From assembly GCA_029260555.1 (NCBI GenBank), contig JAJDCZ010000052.1, positions 62,001-126,000 of the forward strand: 64,000 bases of DNA, read 5' to 3'. The notes under the pieces were generated by a model. That model was not told the origin of the DNA and searched no databases. It was given only the letters and a program-made list of their open reading frames with translations. The translations under genes were made by a program, and so were the position numbers. Shown here one piece after another: positions 38,126-46,315 of this stretch. How positions within the stretch are numbered: the first letter of the stretch is position 1; each line of letters begins with the position of its first letter. Source of the stretch: Phycisphaerales bacterium. GTDB lineage: Bacteria > Planctomycetota > Phycisphaerae > Phycisphaerales > UBA1924.

Positions 38126-39003
38126 CCACTCTTGCGGGTAAGCCTCATCTAACCCGGGCTGGGTCACATCTATCTCGCACTGGCAGCATCATTTCATTTG
38201 CTCGCCGAGAGTTTCGTGATGCTATTTCCAGCCGATGGTTTCTGCTTTACACCGTCGCGTTTACAGTGCTCGCGGTTGCAGTTTCGTTCATGTCACTTGC
38301 AGGCTCTGGATCCCAAGGCTTTGCGGGGTTTGGGCGCACAACCGCAGGTCTCTTGAATCTCATCATGCTTGTTGTGCCGCTCATGGCACTCATCGCTGGC
38401 GCAGGTTCCCTGGCTGGCGAACGCGAACGCGGAACCTTGCTCTACCTGCTGGCACAACCTGTATCACGCATCGAGGTTCTGCTGGGAAAATACTTCGGCC
38501 TTGCACTCGCCCTTTGTGGCTCAATGTGCATCGGGTTCGGACTCAGCGCAGGTGTGCTGGCATGGCGTGCTGGAAGCGTCGGCCTCAGCGCCTTTGCCAT
38601 GCTCGTCGTCTTTACCTGCGGGCTTGCACTGGCCATGCTCTCGGTTGGCATGTTGCTCTCTGTCGTCTCCAGACGCACAGGCGTGGCGACCGGCCTGAGC
38701 CTCTTTGCATGGCTCGTCTTCGTCTTTCTCAGTGATCTGGGACTCATGGCTGGCACCCTCCTCTTTAAACTCCGCGTGCAGGAAGTCTTCGCGATCGGCA
38801 TCATCAACCCCCTGCAAGCATTCAAAATGGCTGTCATCGTCAACATGAATGCTTCGCTCGATGTGCTCGGCCCCGTCGGCATGTACGCTTCCCAAACCCT
38901 GGGCAACTCACTTCCCTGGCTTCTCGCATTGGTGCTAGCAATCTGGACCATCATCCCGCTACTCATCGCTGTTATTCTTTTCAGTAAACGAGCTTCCGTA
39001 TGA
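38122..39003 (+). CDS. nosY: NosY, ABC transporter permease
   Basis: Membrane permease of 293 residues with six predicted TM helices. The cytoplasmic N-terminus (ISFARREFRDAISSRWFLLY) and the region LAGERERGTLLYLLAQPVSR match ABC-2 type permeases of the NosY kind; the latter is the coupling-helix segment that touches NosF. It forms the membrane part of the NosDFY maturation complex. Overlaps nosF and nosL. Confidence 0.94.
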   Translation: MTTLAGKPHLTRAGSHLSRTGSIISFARREFRDAISSRWFLLYTVAFTVLAVAVSFMSLAGSGSQGFAGFGRTTAGLLNLIMLVVPLMALIAGAGSLAGERERGTLLYLLAQPVSRIEVLLGKYFGLALALCGSMCIGFGLSAGVLAWRAGSVGLSAFAMLVVFTCGLALAMLSVGMLLSVVSRRTGVATGLSLFAWLVFVFLSDLGLMAGTLLFKLRVQEVFAIGIINPLQAFKMAVIVNMNASLDVLGPVGMYASQTLGNSLPWLLALVLAIWTIIPLLIAVILFSKRASV

Positions 39004-39461
39004 GTATCAAAATCCCCATCGCCCTGGGTACCCTCTGCCTCGTGTTCATGCTCACGGGTTGCCGTTCAGATACAGATGGACCGCCAACCATTCGCTATGG
39101 CGATTCCGTCTGCGATGAGTGTGGCATGATCATCAGCGATGAACGCTTTGCAACCACCACCGTCATCCAAGGCGACCGTGGCCCAGAGCCGATGCTCTTT
39201 GATGACTTCAGTTGCCAGTTGAACTACGAAAATAGCCACTCCGACTTAAACATCCTCACCCGCTGGTCCCATGACCACAACTCAAGCCAGTGGCTGTCTA
39301 CCAACGACGCCTTCTTCGTGCGTTCTGATCAACTGCAAACACCCATGGCCTCACACATTGCTGCATTTGGGTCCAGCGCTGAAGCAGATGCCTTTGCCAA
39401 ATCCCTCAACGATGAATCCGTTGAAAGGCTTGAGTTCAAATCGCTCTACACTGACAAGTAA
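39000..39461 (+). CDS. nosL: NosL, copper chaperone lipoprotein
   Basis: Lipoprotein of 153 residues. Lipobox LTGC puts the lipidated Cys at 21. The copper(I)-binding motif is VCDECGMIISDERFATT, with the Cys and Met conserved in NosL. It binds copper at the outer or periplasmic membrane face and hands it to the NosDFY/NosZ assembly path. It closes the overlapping nos block; the next gene starts 265 bases later. Confidence 0.93.
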   Translation: MSIKIPIALGTLCLVFMLTGCRSDTDGPPTIRYGDSVCDECGMIISDERFATTTVIQGDRGPEPMLFDDFSCQLNYENSHSDLNILTRWSHDHNSSQWLSTNDAFFVRSDQLQTPMASHIAAFGSSAEADAFAKSLNDESVERLEFKSLYTDK

Positions 39462-39726
39462 TCCACCAGCAACCCCTCCAAAGTGGATCATCACTTCAGC
39501 TTGTTTCGCAATCCTCCAACTGCCAACCAATTGCCAGACCCCATTCCAGGGCTGGATCGATCAAGTGCATATACATGCAAGCAGATCATGCCCCCTTGCA
39601 ACCACAGCCAATCCCAGCCCATAAACTGCCCTCAGAGGGCTTGAGAACGACCGATAGCCAAAATCCCTTGCCAATCGCATCCGGAGGGAATAAAGTCCAA
39701 GTGGTTCCAGTTTGCACAGGTGACTT

Positions 39727-40191
39727 ATGACACGCCTTGTATCTCCACAACTCCGATGGCTGGTCGCAACCATGATGATGGTTGCTCTGCCCTTGTGCTG
39801 CTGCAATAACCAGTTTCTGTCACAGATACTTTCGCGGATCATCGTCAGCCAAAGTGCTGTGCACGAATCTGACCACCACACTCAAGACACCCAGATGCAG
39901 GTGGCAGGCCATCACCAATCCACACAGGGAAGCTGCTCAACTGATTCTGATGAAAACTCACCCTGCGACGATCAAAGCACCTGTGGCTGTGATCAGTATG
40001 CTCAACTCAAATCCCTGCCTGGTGCCCCACCAACAGTTTTCGCCCCGACAACTCCCATTACGATCCTGCCAACTTTCTCGCTGAAACTTGTAGATAACTC
40101 TCAGCAATTTGAACTGGCCCAGGCAGAAAATCAGGCTGTTCTCAGGCCTGAAATGTCACTGCTGCGCCTGCGTTGTGCGCTGATCATCTAG
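39727..40191 (+). CDS. Exported Cys/His-rich small protein, possible copper binder
   Basis: Protein of 154 residues that I do not recognise. A hydrophobic N-terminus (WLVATMMMVALPLCCCNNQF) reads as a signal or anchor and contains three adjacent cysteines. Then follow a His-rich patch (HESDHHTQDTQMQVAGHH) and a Cys patch (CSTDSDENSPCDDQSTCGCD). Such clusters suggest metal binding. Its place between nosL and the YHS-like protein gene supports a copper role, by inference only. A GGAGG-like site (CGGAGGG) lies about 40 bases upstream, not at ideal distance. Confidence 0.6.
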   Translation: MTRLVSPQLRWLVATMMMVALPLCCCNNQFLSQILSRIIVSQSAVHESDHHTQDTQMQVAGHHQSTQGSCSTDSDENSPCDDQSTCGCDQYAQLKSLPGAPPTVFAPTTPITILPTFSLKLVDNSQQFELAQAENQAVLRPEMSLLRLRCALII

Positions 40192-40213
40192 CAGCTCAAC
40201 CTGACGACCCTTC

Positions 40214-40235
40214 GTGTATGCCCTTTTGTATACAC
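40214..40235. promoter_or_regulatory. Imperfect inverted repeat before the copper-binding protein gene
   Basis: GTGTATG (40214-40220) faces GTATACAC (40228-40235). It lies about 110 bases before the ATG at 40347. It might be an operator for a copper-responsive regulator, but it matches no consensus that I know. Confidence 0.25.
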
Positions 40236-40346
40236 CGATGTCGCAAATCACATCATCTTAAACTTGTTTATTGTCTGTCTGACTGTTTCCCAGTCAGTCC
40301 CCGGTTCATGTTCCCATTGCGCCCACGGCGCATAAAGGAGTTCGAT

Positions 40347-41270
40347 ATGTCACATTCCCGTTTTAGTCACATCGTGGCAGCTTTGGCTGTCTCAGCCATA
40401 AGTTCCGCAGCTTTCGCTCAACACGAAGGTCACCAGCAAAAAAAAGATCCGCCAGCCTCACAACACCAGGCTCACGACAAAAAAATGGCTGACCATCCAG
40501 CTGAGCATGCTCAATCTCAGCGTCCGTCTGATCCGTACCCACTTGGAACCTGCCCCATCTCTGGCGAGCCCCTCGGCGCTATGGGCGAGCCCCTCGTGAA
40601 ATTCTACGATGGTCGCGAAGTGCGCTTCTGTTGCAAAATGTGCACCCCCAAGTTTGAAGCTGCACAGGCTGACAATTTCAAAAAAATCGACCAGCAGATC
40701 ATTGCTCAACAGCTACCATACTACCCCCTGACCACCTGTGCAGTATCCAAAGAGCCACTCGTCGAAGATGGCGAGGACATTGCCATCAACTATGTCTACC
40801 AAAACCGTCTGATCCGTTTCTGCTGCAAAGGCTGCATCAAGGACTTCAAAAAAGATCCTGAAGCGACGCTCAAAAAGCTCGATGCTGCCATCATTGCACA
40901 GCAAAGCAAAAACTACCCACTCAAAACCTGTGTCGTCTCTGGCGAAGAGCTCGGCACCTCAATGGGCGACCCCTTTGATATCGTCATCGGCAATCGCCTC
41001 GTCCGCCTGTGCTGTAAACGCTGCGAAAAGAAAGTTCGCGCAACACCTCTGGCCTATCTGCCCGCTCTTGATGCAGCCTGGAAAGCGCAAGGCTTCCCCT
41101 CGCCAACCAATGTCATCCCCGAAGCCGCAAACAAAGACCATGACAGGAACAAAATGAAGGGGCACGACATGGGTAAAGCCAACAAGGATCATGGTGATCA
41201 CAAGCAAGGCCATGACATGGGCAAAGCCGACAAAGATCACAACGATCATGGCGATCACGACGACGACTGA
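40347..41270 (+). CDS. Periplasmic protein with three YHS/TRASH-like metal-binding repeats and a His/Asp tail
   Basis: Exported protein of 307 residues from ATG 40347 after AAAGGAG; earlier in-frame ATGs lie upstream of that site. Signal peptide to about residue 24 (SAISSAAFAQ). Three copies of a 55-residue module follow (about 64-118, 126-184, 190-244), each with CPISGEPL/CAVSKEPL/CVVSGEEL and then FCCKMC/FCCKGC/LCCKRC. So each has one Cys plus a CCxxC set, like TRASH/YHS domains that bind copper. The tail (265-307) repeats GHDMGKANKDHGDH-like units, rich in His, Asp and Met. Likely a copper buffer or chaperone serving NosZ or efflux. Confidence 0.8.
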   Translation: MSHSRFSHIVAALAVSAISSAAFAQHEGHQQKKDPPASQHQAHDKKMADHPAEHAQSQRPSDPYPLGTCPISGEPLGAMGEPLVKFYDGREVRFCCKMCTPKFEAAQADNFKKIDQQIIAQQLPYYPLTTCAVSKEPLVEDGEDIAINYVYQNRLIRFCCKGCIKDFKKDPEATLKKLDAAIIAQQSKNYPLKTCVVSGEELGTSMGDPFDIVIGNRLVRLCCKRCEKKVRATPLAYLPALDAAWKAQGFPSPTNVIPEAANKDHDRNKMKGHDMGKANKDHGDHKQGHDMGKADKDHNDHGDHDDD

Positions 41271-41302
41271 GTAATTGATTCCCCATGCAGAAGGAGTAAA
41301 CC

Positions 41303-42244
41303 ATGAACGGTATTGCAAATCTTTTCCCCCGTGTCGTAGCTGTGACGATGTCGTTTGTGGTGGTTCTTTCTGCTCAAGGGCAGACCCGGGACACCTCCCC
41401 GGAACCCGCCGGGGAGGTGCAGGGTCCTGTCAACCAGATGTGCCCTGTAAGCCCTGATGAAGAAATCGATCCTCGCTTTGTTGTTGAGTATCAGGGCAAA
41501 AAAGTCGGCTTGTGCTGTCGCAAATGCCGCAGAAAGTTCCAGGAAAATCCTGAAGCATTTATTGCCAACCTTCCCCAGATCAAGACTGTCGCTCTTGAGC
41601 AGGACGCCGCTCCTCAAGAAGATCATGCCTCAGGTGCTGAGCACGATCATCCCCAGAACACCCCCGCTGATGACACCAGCAAACCGGCTGGCCATCAAGA
41701 GCCTGACACCAGTTCACACGAACACACAGATGCAAGCGAAATCTCACCTGACACCGCCGCCGATGCCTCAACAGAGCATGATCACAACAAAGACCATGAC
41801 TCAGATTCGCCTCGGATCTTCTCATGGCTCGGCAAGTTTCATCCACCCACAACACATATCCCCATCGGCATGCTGATCGGTGCTGCCCTGGCTGAGAGTC
41901 TCTTTATCCTTACAAGGCGTGAGTTGTTTCAGCACGCTGCAGCTTTTTGCGTATCAATCGCAGCTGCCGGCGCTCTTGCCGCTGTCACACTCGGCTGGTT
42001 CAACGGCGGGTTCACACTCACCGATGATGACTGGGTCCAGACCCTCCATCGCTGGCTCGGTACCGCCACCGCCACCATGGCTCTGATCACGCTCATGCTG
42101 CTCATTCGGTCTTCCAAAAAAGACTCACCCCCTATGCACAGGCGCTGGTTCCGCGTCGCTCTTTTCTCAACTGCAACTCTGATCGGCATCACCGGATTCT
42201 TCGGCGGCGCCCTGGTCTACGGCCTGAATCACTATGCTTGGTAA
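41303..42244 (+). CDS. Membrane protein: YHS-like domain, His-rich linker, DUF2231-like membrane domain
   Basis: Protein of 313 residues. Signal or first TM (VVAVTMSFVVVLSAQGQT), one YHS/TRASH-like module (MCPVSPDEEIDP...VGLCCRKCRRKFQ) similar to those of the preceding gene, then an acidic and His-rich linker (SSHEHTDASEIS; EHDHNKDHDSD). The C-terminal half has four TM helices beginning FHPPTTHIPIGMLIGAALAE, the mark of DUF2231-like proteins. It starts 32 bases after the triple-repeat gene, so both are probably co-expressed. A role in copper transfer across the membrane is an inference. Confidence 0.8.
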   Translation: MNGIANLFPRVVAVTMSFVVVLSAQGQTRDTSPEPAGEVQGPVNQMCPVSPDEEIDPRFVVEYQGKKVGLCCRKCRRKFQENPEAFIANLPQIKTVALEQDAAPQEDHASGAEHDHPQNTPADDTSKPAGHQEPDTSSHEHTDASEISPDTAADASTEHDHNKDHDSDSPRIFSWLGKFHPPTTHIPIGMLIGAALAESLFILTRRELFQHAAAFCVSIAAAGALAAVTLGWFNGGFTLTDDDWVQTLHRWLGTATATMALITLMLLIRSSKKDSPPMHRRWFRVALFSTATLIGITGFFGGALVYGLNHYAW

Positions 42245-42283
42245 ACAAACCACAAGAGGCACCTGCCTCAACGAGATATCATA

Positions 42284-43741
42284 ATGCCCAGGTCTTTTAT
42301 CCCGAAACTCATCACCCGCTTTCATCGGGCTCGCCTTCGGACGCAACTGCTCCTGGCAATCAATCTGTCAGTTGCAATCGTCATGGCAGGTTTCCTCTAC
42401 TTTGACTATCAGCAAGGCCTTCAATCCAGACTGAGTGAAAAAACCATCGCCCTCAGCGAAGAATCCCGCACCATCCAGGCGGCTGTGCAAGAACTCAAAG
42501 CACTCGGGGCTGACGCTGTCCAACGCCACATCAATACAATCTGCAGCACCATGACTTCGCGTGAATCTCCCGGACACACCATCCAGGTCACACTTGGCGA
42601 TGTCGTTCTCACCGCTGACCCTTCCTCCCATGGCCATGAGCAAAGCACACCATGGTCAGAGTTGGTCTCCGGCTCAGCATCCTCCGGGGAGATCCAGGTC
42701 CGCGTAGGGGAACAACGCCAGCCTGTCATCGCCGCTGCTCGACACGCTGAGCTGGCACGCATCGGTGCTCTTACCGTCGCAGCGTTCTTTGGAGCCATCA
42801 TTCTTAACATCCTGCTCGTCCATCTTGTCACTCGACCACTTGAACGCACAGCACGGGCTGTTCGTGAAGTTGGTTCCGGCAAACTTGGTACGACCGTTCA
42901 TATCAACGCCAACCGCGAGCTCTCAGATCTGGCTGATGATGTATCGCGCATGAGCCGTGAACTGGCAGGCAGAGATGCTGAACGCCATGCTCAGTTTGAC
43001 CGCGCCCGGCGACTGCAATCGCACCTGCTCCCGCGAACCGCCAGCCACCACGGCGCAGGCATCGCCATCGAATATCACCCCGCTGACGAAATCGCAGGCG
43101 ACTTCGTTGATGTCATCGATTGCCCCAACGGCGATACCCTGCTCTGTGTCGCTGATGTCGTAGGCCATGGCATTCACGCAGCTATGGGCTCTGCAGTACT
43201 CAAAGCTCTCCTGCTCGCGACCGATCTGAACGAACCCTCGCCCGCAGCCATGATCGAATCAATCAACCGACGCTACTTTCTCACCAGCCTCCCCGAAGAC
43301 TTCGCTTCCATGATCCTCTTGCGAGTCTCCTCGGATGCAAAGCACGCCATCTACGCCAGCGCCGGGCACGAACTGGGCTACCGACGAAGTGCCCAGGCTT
43401 CTTGCATGGAGATCTCCTCTACAGGACTCATCCTGGGTGTTGACGAGCAGGCTCCCTACACCGATGTCAAACTGCAACTGGACCACGGCGATCTGCTCGT
43501 TCTCCTCTCTGATGGGATCACCGAGTCAGCAAACAGCCAGGGCAAACTCTTCGGCCGACGCACCGTCGCATCCGTTGTCGAGCTCTCCAAACAACCCGAT
43601 GCTGCCAGCCTTGCCCGGGAACTCGTGGCAGCGGCAACTCAACACCGAGGTGATGCCCCCCTGCTTGATGACATGACTGTTCTGGTTCTTGCCGTCTCTC
43701 ATTCTAAAGCAGATATGAAAGCACCACAGTGCACCACATAA
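42284..43741 (+). CDS. Membrane PP2C/SpoIIE-type serine phosphatase with HAMP domain
   Basis: RsbU-like phosphatase of 485 residues. TM1 at about 25-42, a periplasmic sensor part of about 120 residues, TM2 at about 165-185 (TVAAFFGAIILNILLVHLVT), HAMP (RPLERTARAVREVGSG), a short coiled coil, then SpoIIE (about 245-475). Metal-binding motifs can be read: ADEIAGDFVDVI, CVADVVGHGIHAAMGS and LLSDGITESANSQG, plus LDDMTVLVLAV at the end. It would dephosphorylate an anti-anti-sigma factor or similar partner. None is visible nearby. Its site inside a copper cluster suggests metal- or envelope-stress control. Confidence 0.9.
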   Translation: MPRSFIPKLITRFHRARLRTQLLLAINLSVAIVMAGFLYFDYQQGLQSRLSEKTIALSEESRTIQAAVQELKALGADAVQRHINTICSTMTSRESPGHTIQVTLGDVVLTADPSSHGHEQSTPWSELVSGSASSGEIQVRVGEQRQPVIAAARHAELARIGALTVAAFFGAIILNILLVHLVTRPLERTARAVREVGSGKLGTTVHINANRELSDLADDVSRMSRELAGRDAERHAQFDRARRLQSHLLPRTASHHGAGIAIEYHPADEIAGDFVDVIDCPNGDTLLCVADVVGHGIHAAMGSAVLKALLLATDLNEPSPAAMIESINRRYFLTSLPEDFASMILLRVSSDAKHAIYASAGHELGYRRSAQASCMEISSTGLILGVDEQAPYTDVKLQLDHGDLLVLLSDGITESANSQGKLFGRRTVASVVELSKQPDAASLARELVAAATQHRGDAPLLDDMTVLVLAVSHSKADMKAPQCTT

Positions 43742-43801
43742 CCGAATAACACACGCAGCATGATCTTCCAGCCGTCGATGTTTCCAACGGAGCTTCTCCC
43801 C

Positions 43802-46123
43802 ATGCAAGACAACCCTGACCAAAACAACCAGCAAGTCCACGATCCTGTCTGTGGCATGTTGATTGATCCTGAATCCGCAAAACAAACAATCACGCGTGGA
43901 GCTACGGTCTACCACTTCTGTAGTAAAAAGTGTGCCACAAAGTTCAAAGCAGATCCCGATCAATATCTCAAGCCTGCTGAAGACCAACCCGCCAAAGCTG
44001 CACTCAAAGATGCCATCTATACCTGCCCCATGCACCCTGAAATCAGGCAGGTCGGCCCCGGCTCATGCCCCAAGTGTGGCATGAATCTTGAGCCTGTTGA
44101 CGCTGATGCGGAGCAAGACGACACCGAACTTAAAGACATGACAAAACGGTTCATCATCTCCGCCATCCTCACGGTTCCGCTGTTGATTATTTCGATGGGA
44201 AACTATCTCCCCGGCCAGCCCTTTGATCGCCTGCTGGGAGCCGTTGGCGAGCGCTGGGCTGAACTCGTGCTTGCCACACCCGTGGTCTTGTATTGTGCAT
44301 GGCCTTTCTTTGTGCGAGGCGTGCAATCGGTCAAAAATATGAGCCCCAACATGTTCACCCTTGTCGGCATGGGTGTCGGGGTTGCTTATGTATTCAGTGT
44401 CGTCGCCACACTTGCACCGGGCATCTTTCCAGAAGCCTTCCGTGATGAAGCCGGGCAGGTCGCGGTTTATTTTGAAGCCGCAGCCTTTATTATCATGCTC
44501 GTCCTTCTCGGTCAGGTTCTTGAACTCCGCGCCAGATCACAAACCGGCTCTGCCATTCGTGAACTGCTTGAGCTTGCACCTCCCACCGCCATGCTGATCA
44601 ACGCTGACGACACCGATACCGAGGTTCCCGTCGAGCAACTCAAAAAAGGTGATCGCGTCCGCGTTCGTCCCGGCGACAAAGTCCCCATCGATGGCATCGT
44701 TGTGCTAGGTCACAGCACCGTCGATGAATCCATGCTGACCGGCGAGCCTCTTCCTGTCACAAAGGACCAGGACAAGCAGGTCACCGGTGGCACCGTCAAC
44801 CTCACCGGCTCGTTCGTCATGGAAGTCCAGCATGTCGGCTCAGAGACCATGCTCGCGCAGATCGTGCAGATGGTCGCAGATGCCCAGCGATCCCGTGCCC
44901 CGATCCAGAAGCTCGTCGATGCTGTCGCTTCATGGTTCGTTCCCGCGGTCATTCTCATCGCCATCATCTCGTTTATAACCTGGTCACTTGTAGGCCCAGC
45001 ACCCGCCATGGCATACGCCCTCATCGCAGCCATCTCCGTGCTCATCATCGCCTGCCCCTGCGCTCTGGGGCTGGCCACCCCCATGTCCATCATGGTCGCT
45101 GCAGGCAAAGGTGCCCAGAACGGCGTGCTCATCAAGGACGCCCAGGCTCTGGAATCCTTTGAAAAAATCTCAACCATCGTCGTCGACAAAACCGGCACAC
45201 TCACCGAAGGCAAGCCCCGCCTGATCGATGTCCAAACCATTCAAGACATCGACGAACACCACATGCTCTCAATCGTCGCTGCAGCTGAACGCTCCAGCGA
45301 ACACCCCTTAGCCAGCGCGATTGTCCAAGGTGCTGTCGAGCGTGGAATCGACTCCATGCAGGTCGATGACTTCAACTCCGTCACAGGCAAAGGCATTCAG
45401 GCAACCGTCGACTCGATCAAAATGGGTATCGGTTCACCCAAAATGATGCAGACGCTGGGGATTGATCCTTCACCACTGGAGCCTGCTGCCAACAAAGCCA
45501 GGCGTCAGGGTCAAACCGCCATGCTCATCGCCATCCAAGGCAAACTCGCAGGAATGATCACCGTCGCTGATCCCATCAAACAATCAACACCCGATGCCAT
45601 CAAAGCCATGCACCAACTCGGACTCCGCGTGGTCATGCTTACGGGCGACAACTTGATCACCGCCAACGCCATCGCAGCCACACTCGACATCGACGATGTC
45701 ATTGCTGATGTCCTCCCTCAGCAAAAAGCCGATGTCATCAAACAGCTTCAAGCCAAAGGCGAGCTTGTCGCCATGGCTGGCGATGGTGTCAACGATGCCC
45801 CCGCACTCGCCCAGGCAAACATCGGCATCGCCATGGGCACCGGCTCAGGCGTCGCTATCGAAAGCGCAGGCATCACCCTTGTCTCAGGGAATCTCTCGGG
45901 GCTTGTCCGCGCCCGCAAGCTCAGCTCCTCGACCATGCGCAACATCCGCCAGAATCTATTTTTCGCCTTTATCTACAACGCTGCGGGCGTACCCATTGCT
46001 GCGGGCGTGCTCTATCCCGTCTTTGGATTGCTTCTCAGCCCCATCATCGCTGCTGCAGCCATGAGTTTGAGCTCCGTTTCCGTCATCGCCAACTCATTGA
46101 GACTCAAAAGCATCCAACTCTAA
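43802..46123 (+). CDS. copA: Copper-translocating P-type ATPase with N-terminal YHS and heavy-metal-binding domains
   Basis: P1B ATPase of 773 residues using the ATG at 43802 (GGAG nine bases before); an ATG at 43760 would add 14 residues. Instead of the usual HMA domain it has a YHS domain (13-58; [17 protein letters not shown]) and an HMBD (72-100; [22 protein letters not shown]). Core motifs: ML-TGE ([12 protein letters not shown]), the CPC metal site ([13 protein letters not shown]), phosphorylation site [19 protein letters not shown] and [13 protein letters not shown]. The CPC site marks Cu+ (or Ag+) transport. It may efflux copper or feed periplasmic NosZ, as CtpA/CopA2-like pumps do for oxidases. 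Confidence 0.94.
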   Translation: MQDNPDQNNQQVHDPVCGMLIDPESAKQTITRGATVYHFCSKKCATKFKADPDQYLKPAEDQPAKAALKDAIYTCPMHPEIRQVGPGSCPKCGMNLEPVDADAEQDDTELKDMTKRFIISAILTVPLLIISMGNYLPGQPFDRLLGAVGERWAELVLATPVVLYCAWPFFVRGVQSVKNMSPNMFTLVGMGVGVAYVFSVVATLAPGIFPEAFRDEAGQVAVYFEAAAFIIMLVLLGQVLELRARSQTGSAIRELLELAPPTAMLINADDTDTEVPVEQLKKGDRVRVRPGDKVPIDGIVVLGHSTVDESMLTGEPLPVTKDQDKQVTGGTVNLTGSFVMEVQHVGSETMLAQIVQMVADAQRSRAPIQKLVDAVASWFVPAVILIAIISFITWSLVGPAPAMAYALIAAISVLIIACPCALGLATPMSIMVAAGKGAQNGVLIKDAQALESFEKISTIVVDKTGTLTEGKPRLIDVQTIQDIDEHHMLSIVAAAERSSEHPLASAIVQGAVERGIDSMQVDDFNSVTGKGIQATVDSIKMGIGSPKMMQTLGIDPSPLEPAANKARRQGQTAMLIAIQGKLAGMITVADPIKQSTPDAIKAMHQLGLRVVMLTGDNLITANAIAATLDIDDVIADVLPQQKADVIKQLQAKGELVAMAGDGVNDAPALAQANIGIAMGTGSGVAIESAGITLVSGNLSGLVRARKLSSSTMRNIRQNLFFAFIYNAAGVPIAAGVLYPVFGLLLSPIIAAAAMSLSSVSVIANSLRLKSIQL

Positions 46124-46315
46124 CCCCCTTCCTCACACCCCCTTCCACACCACTCTGATTCTCCATTAGATCCTGCTGATTCAACTCAAAACGCCCTTTC
46201 AATTTTCATCTCTATTAGCTGTAGATCCAGTTAGCGAGGCTACCCTTATCCAAGGCTCCATCGCCGAGCTGTCATCCCGTCCCATCTCATACCCTCCCTC
46301 ATTGCCAGGAATCCC

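Noticed and set aside
39462-39726. Possible riboswitch between nosL and the Cys/His-rich protein gene
   Set aside because: Only a short hairpin (GCCCTC/GAGGGC) was seen; no cobalamin, copper or other riboswitch core could be matched.
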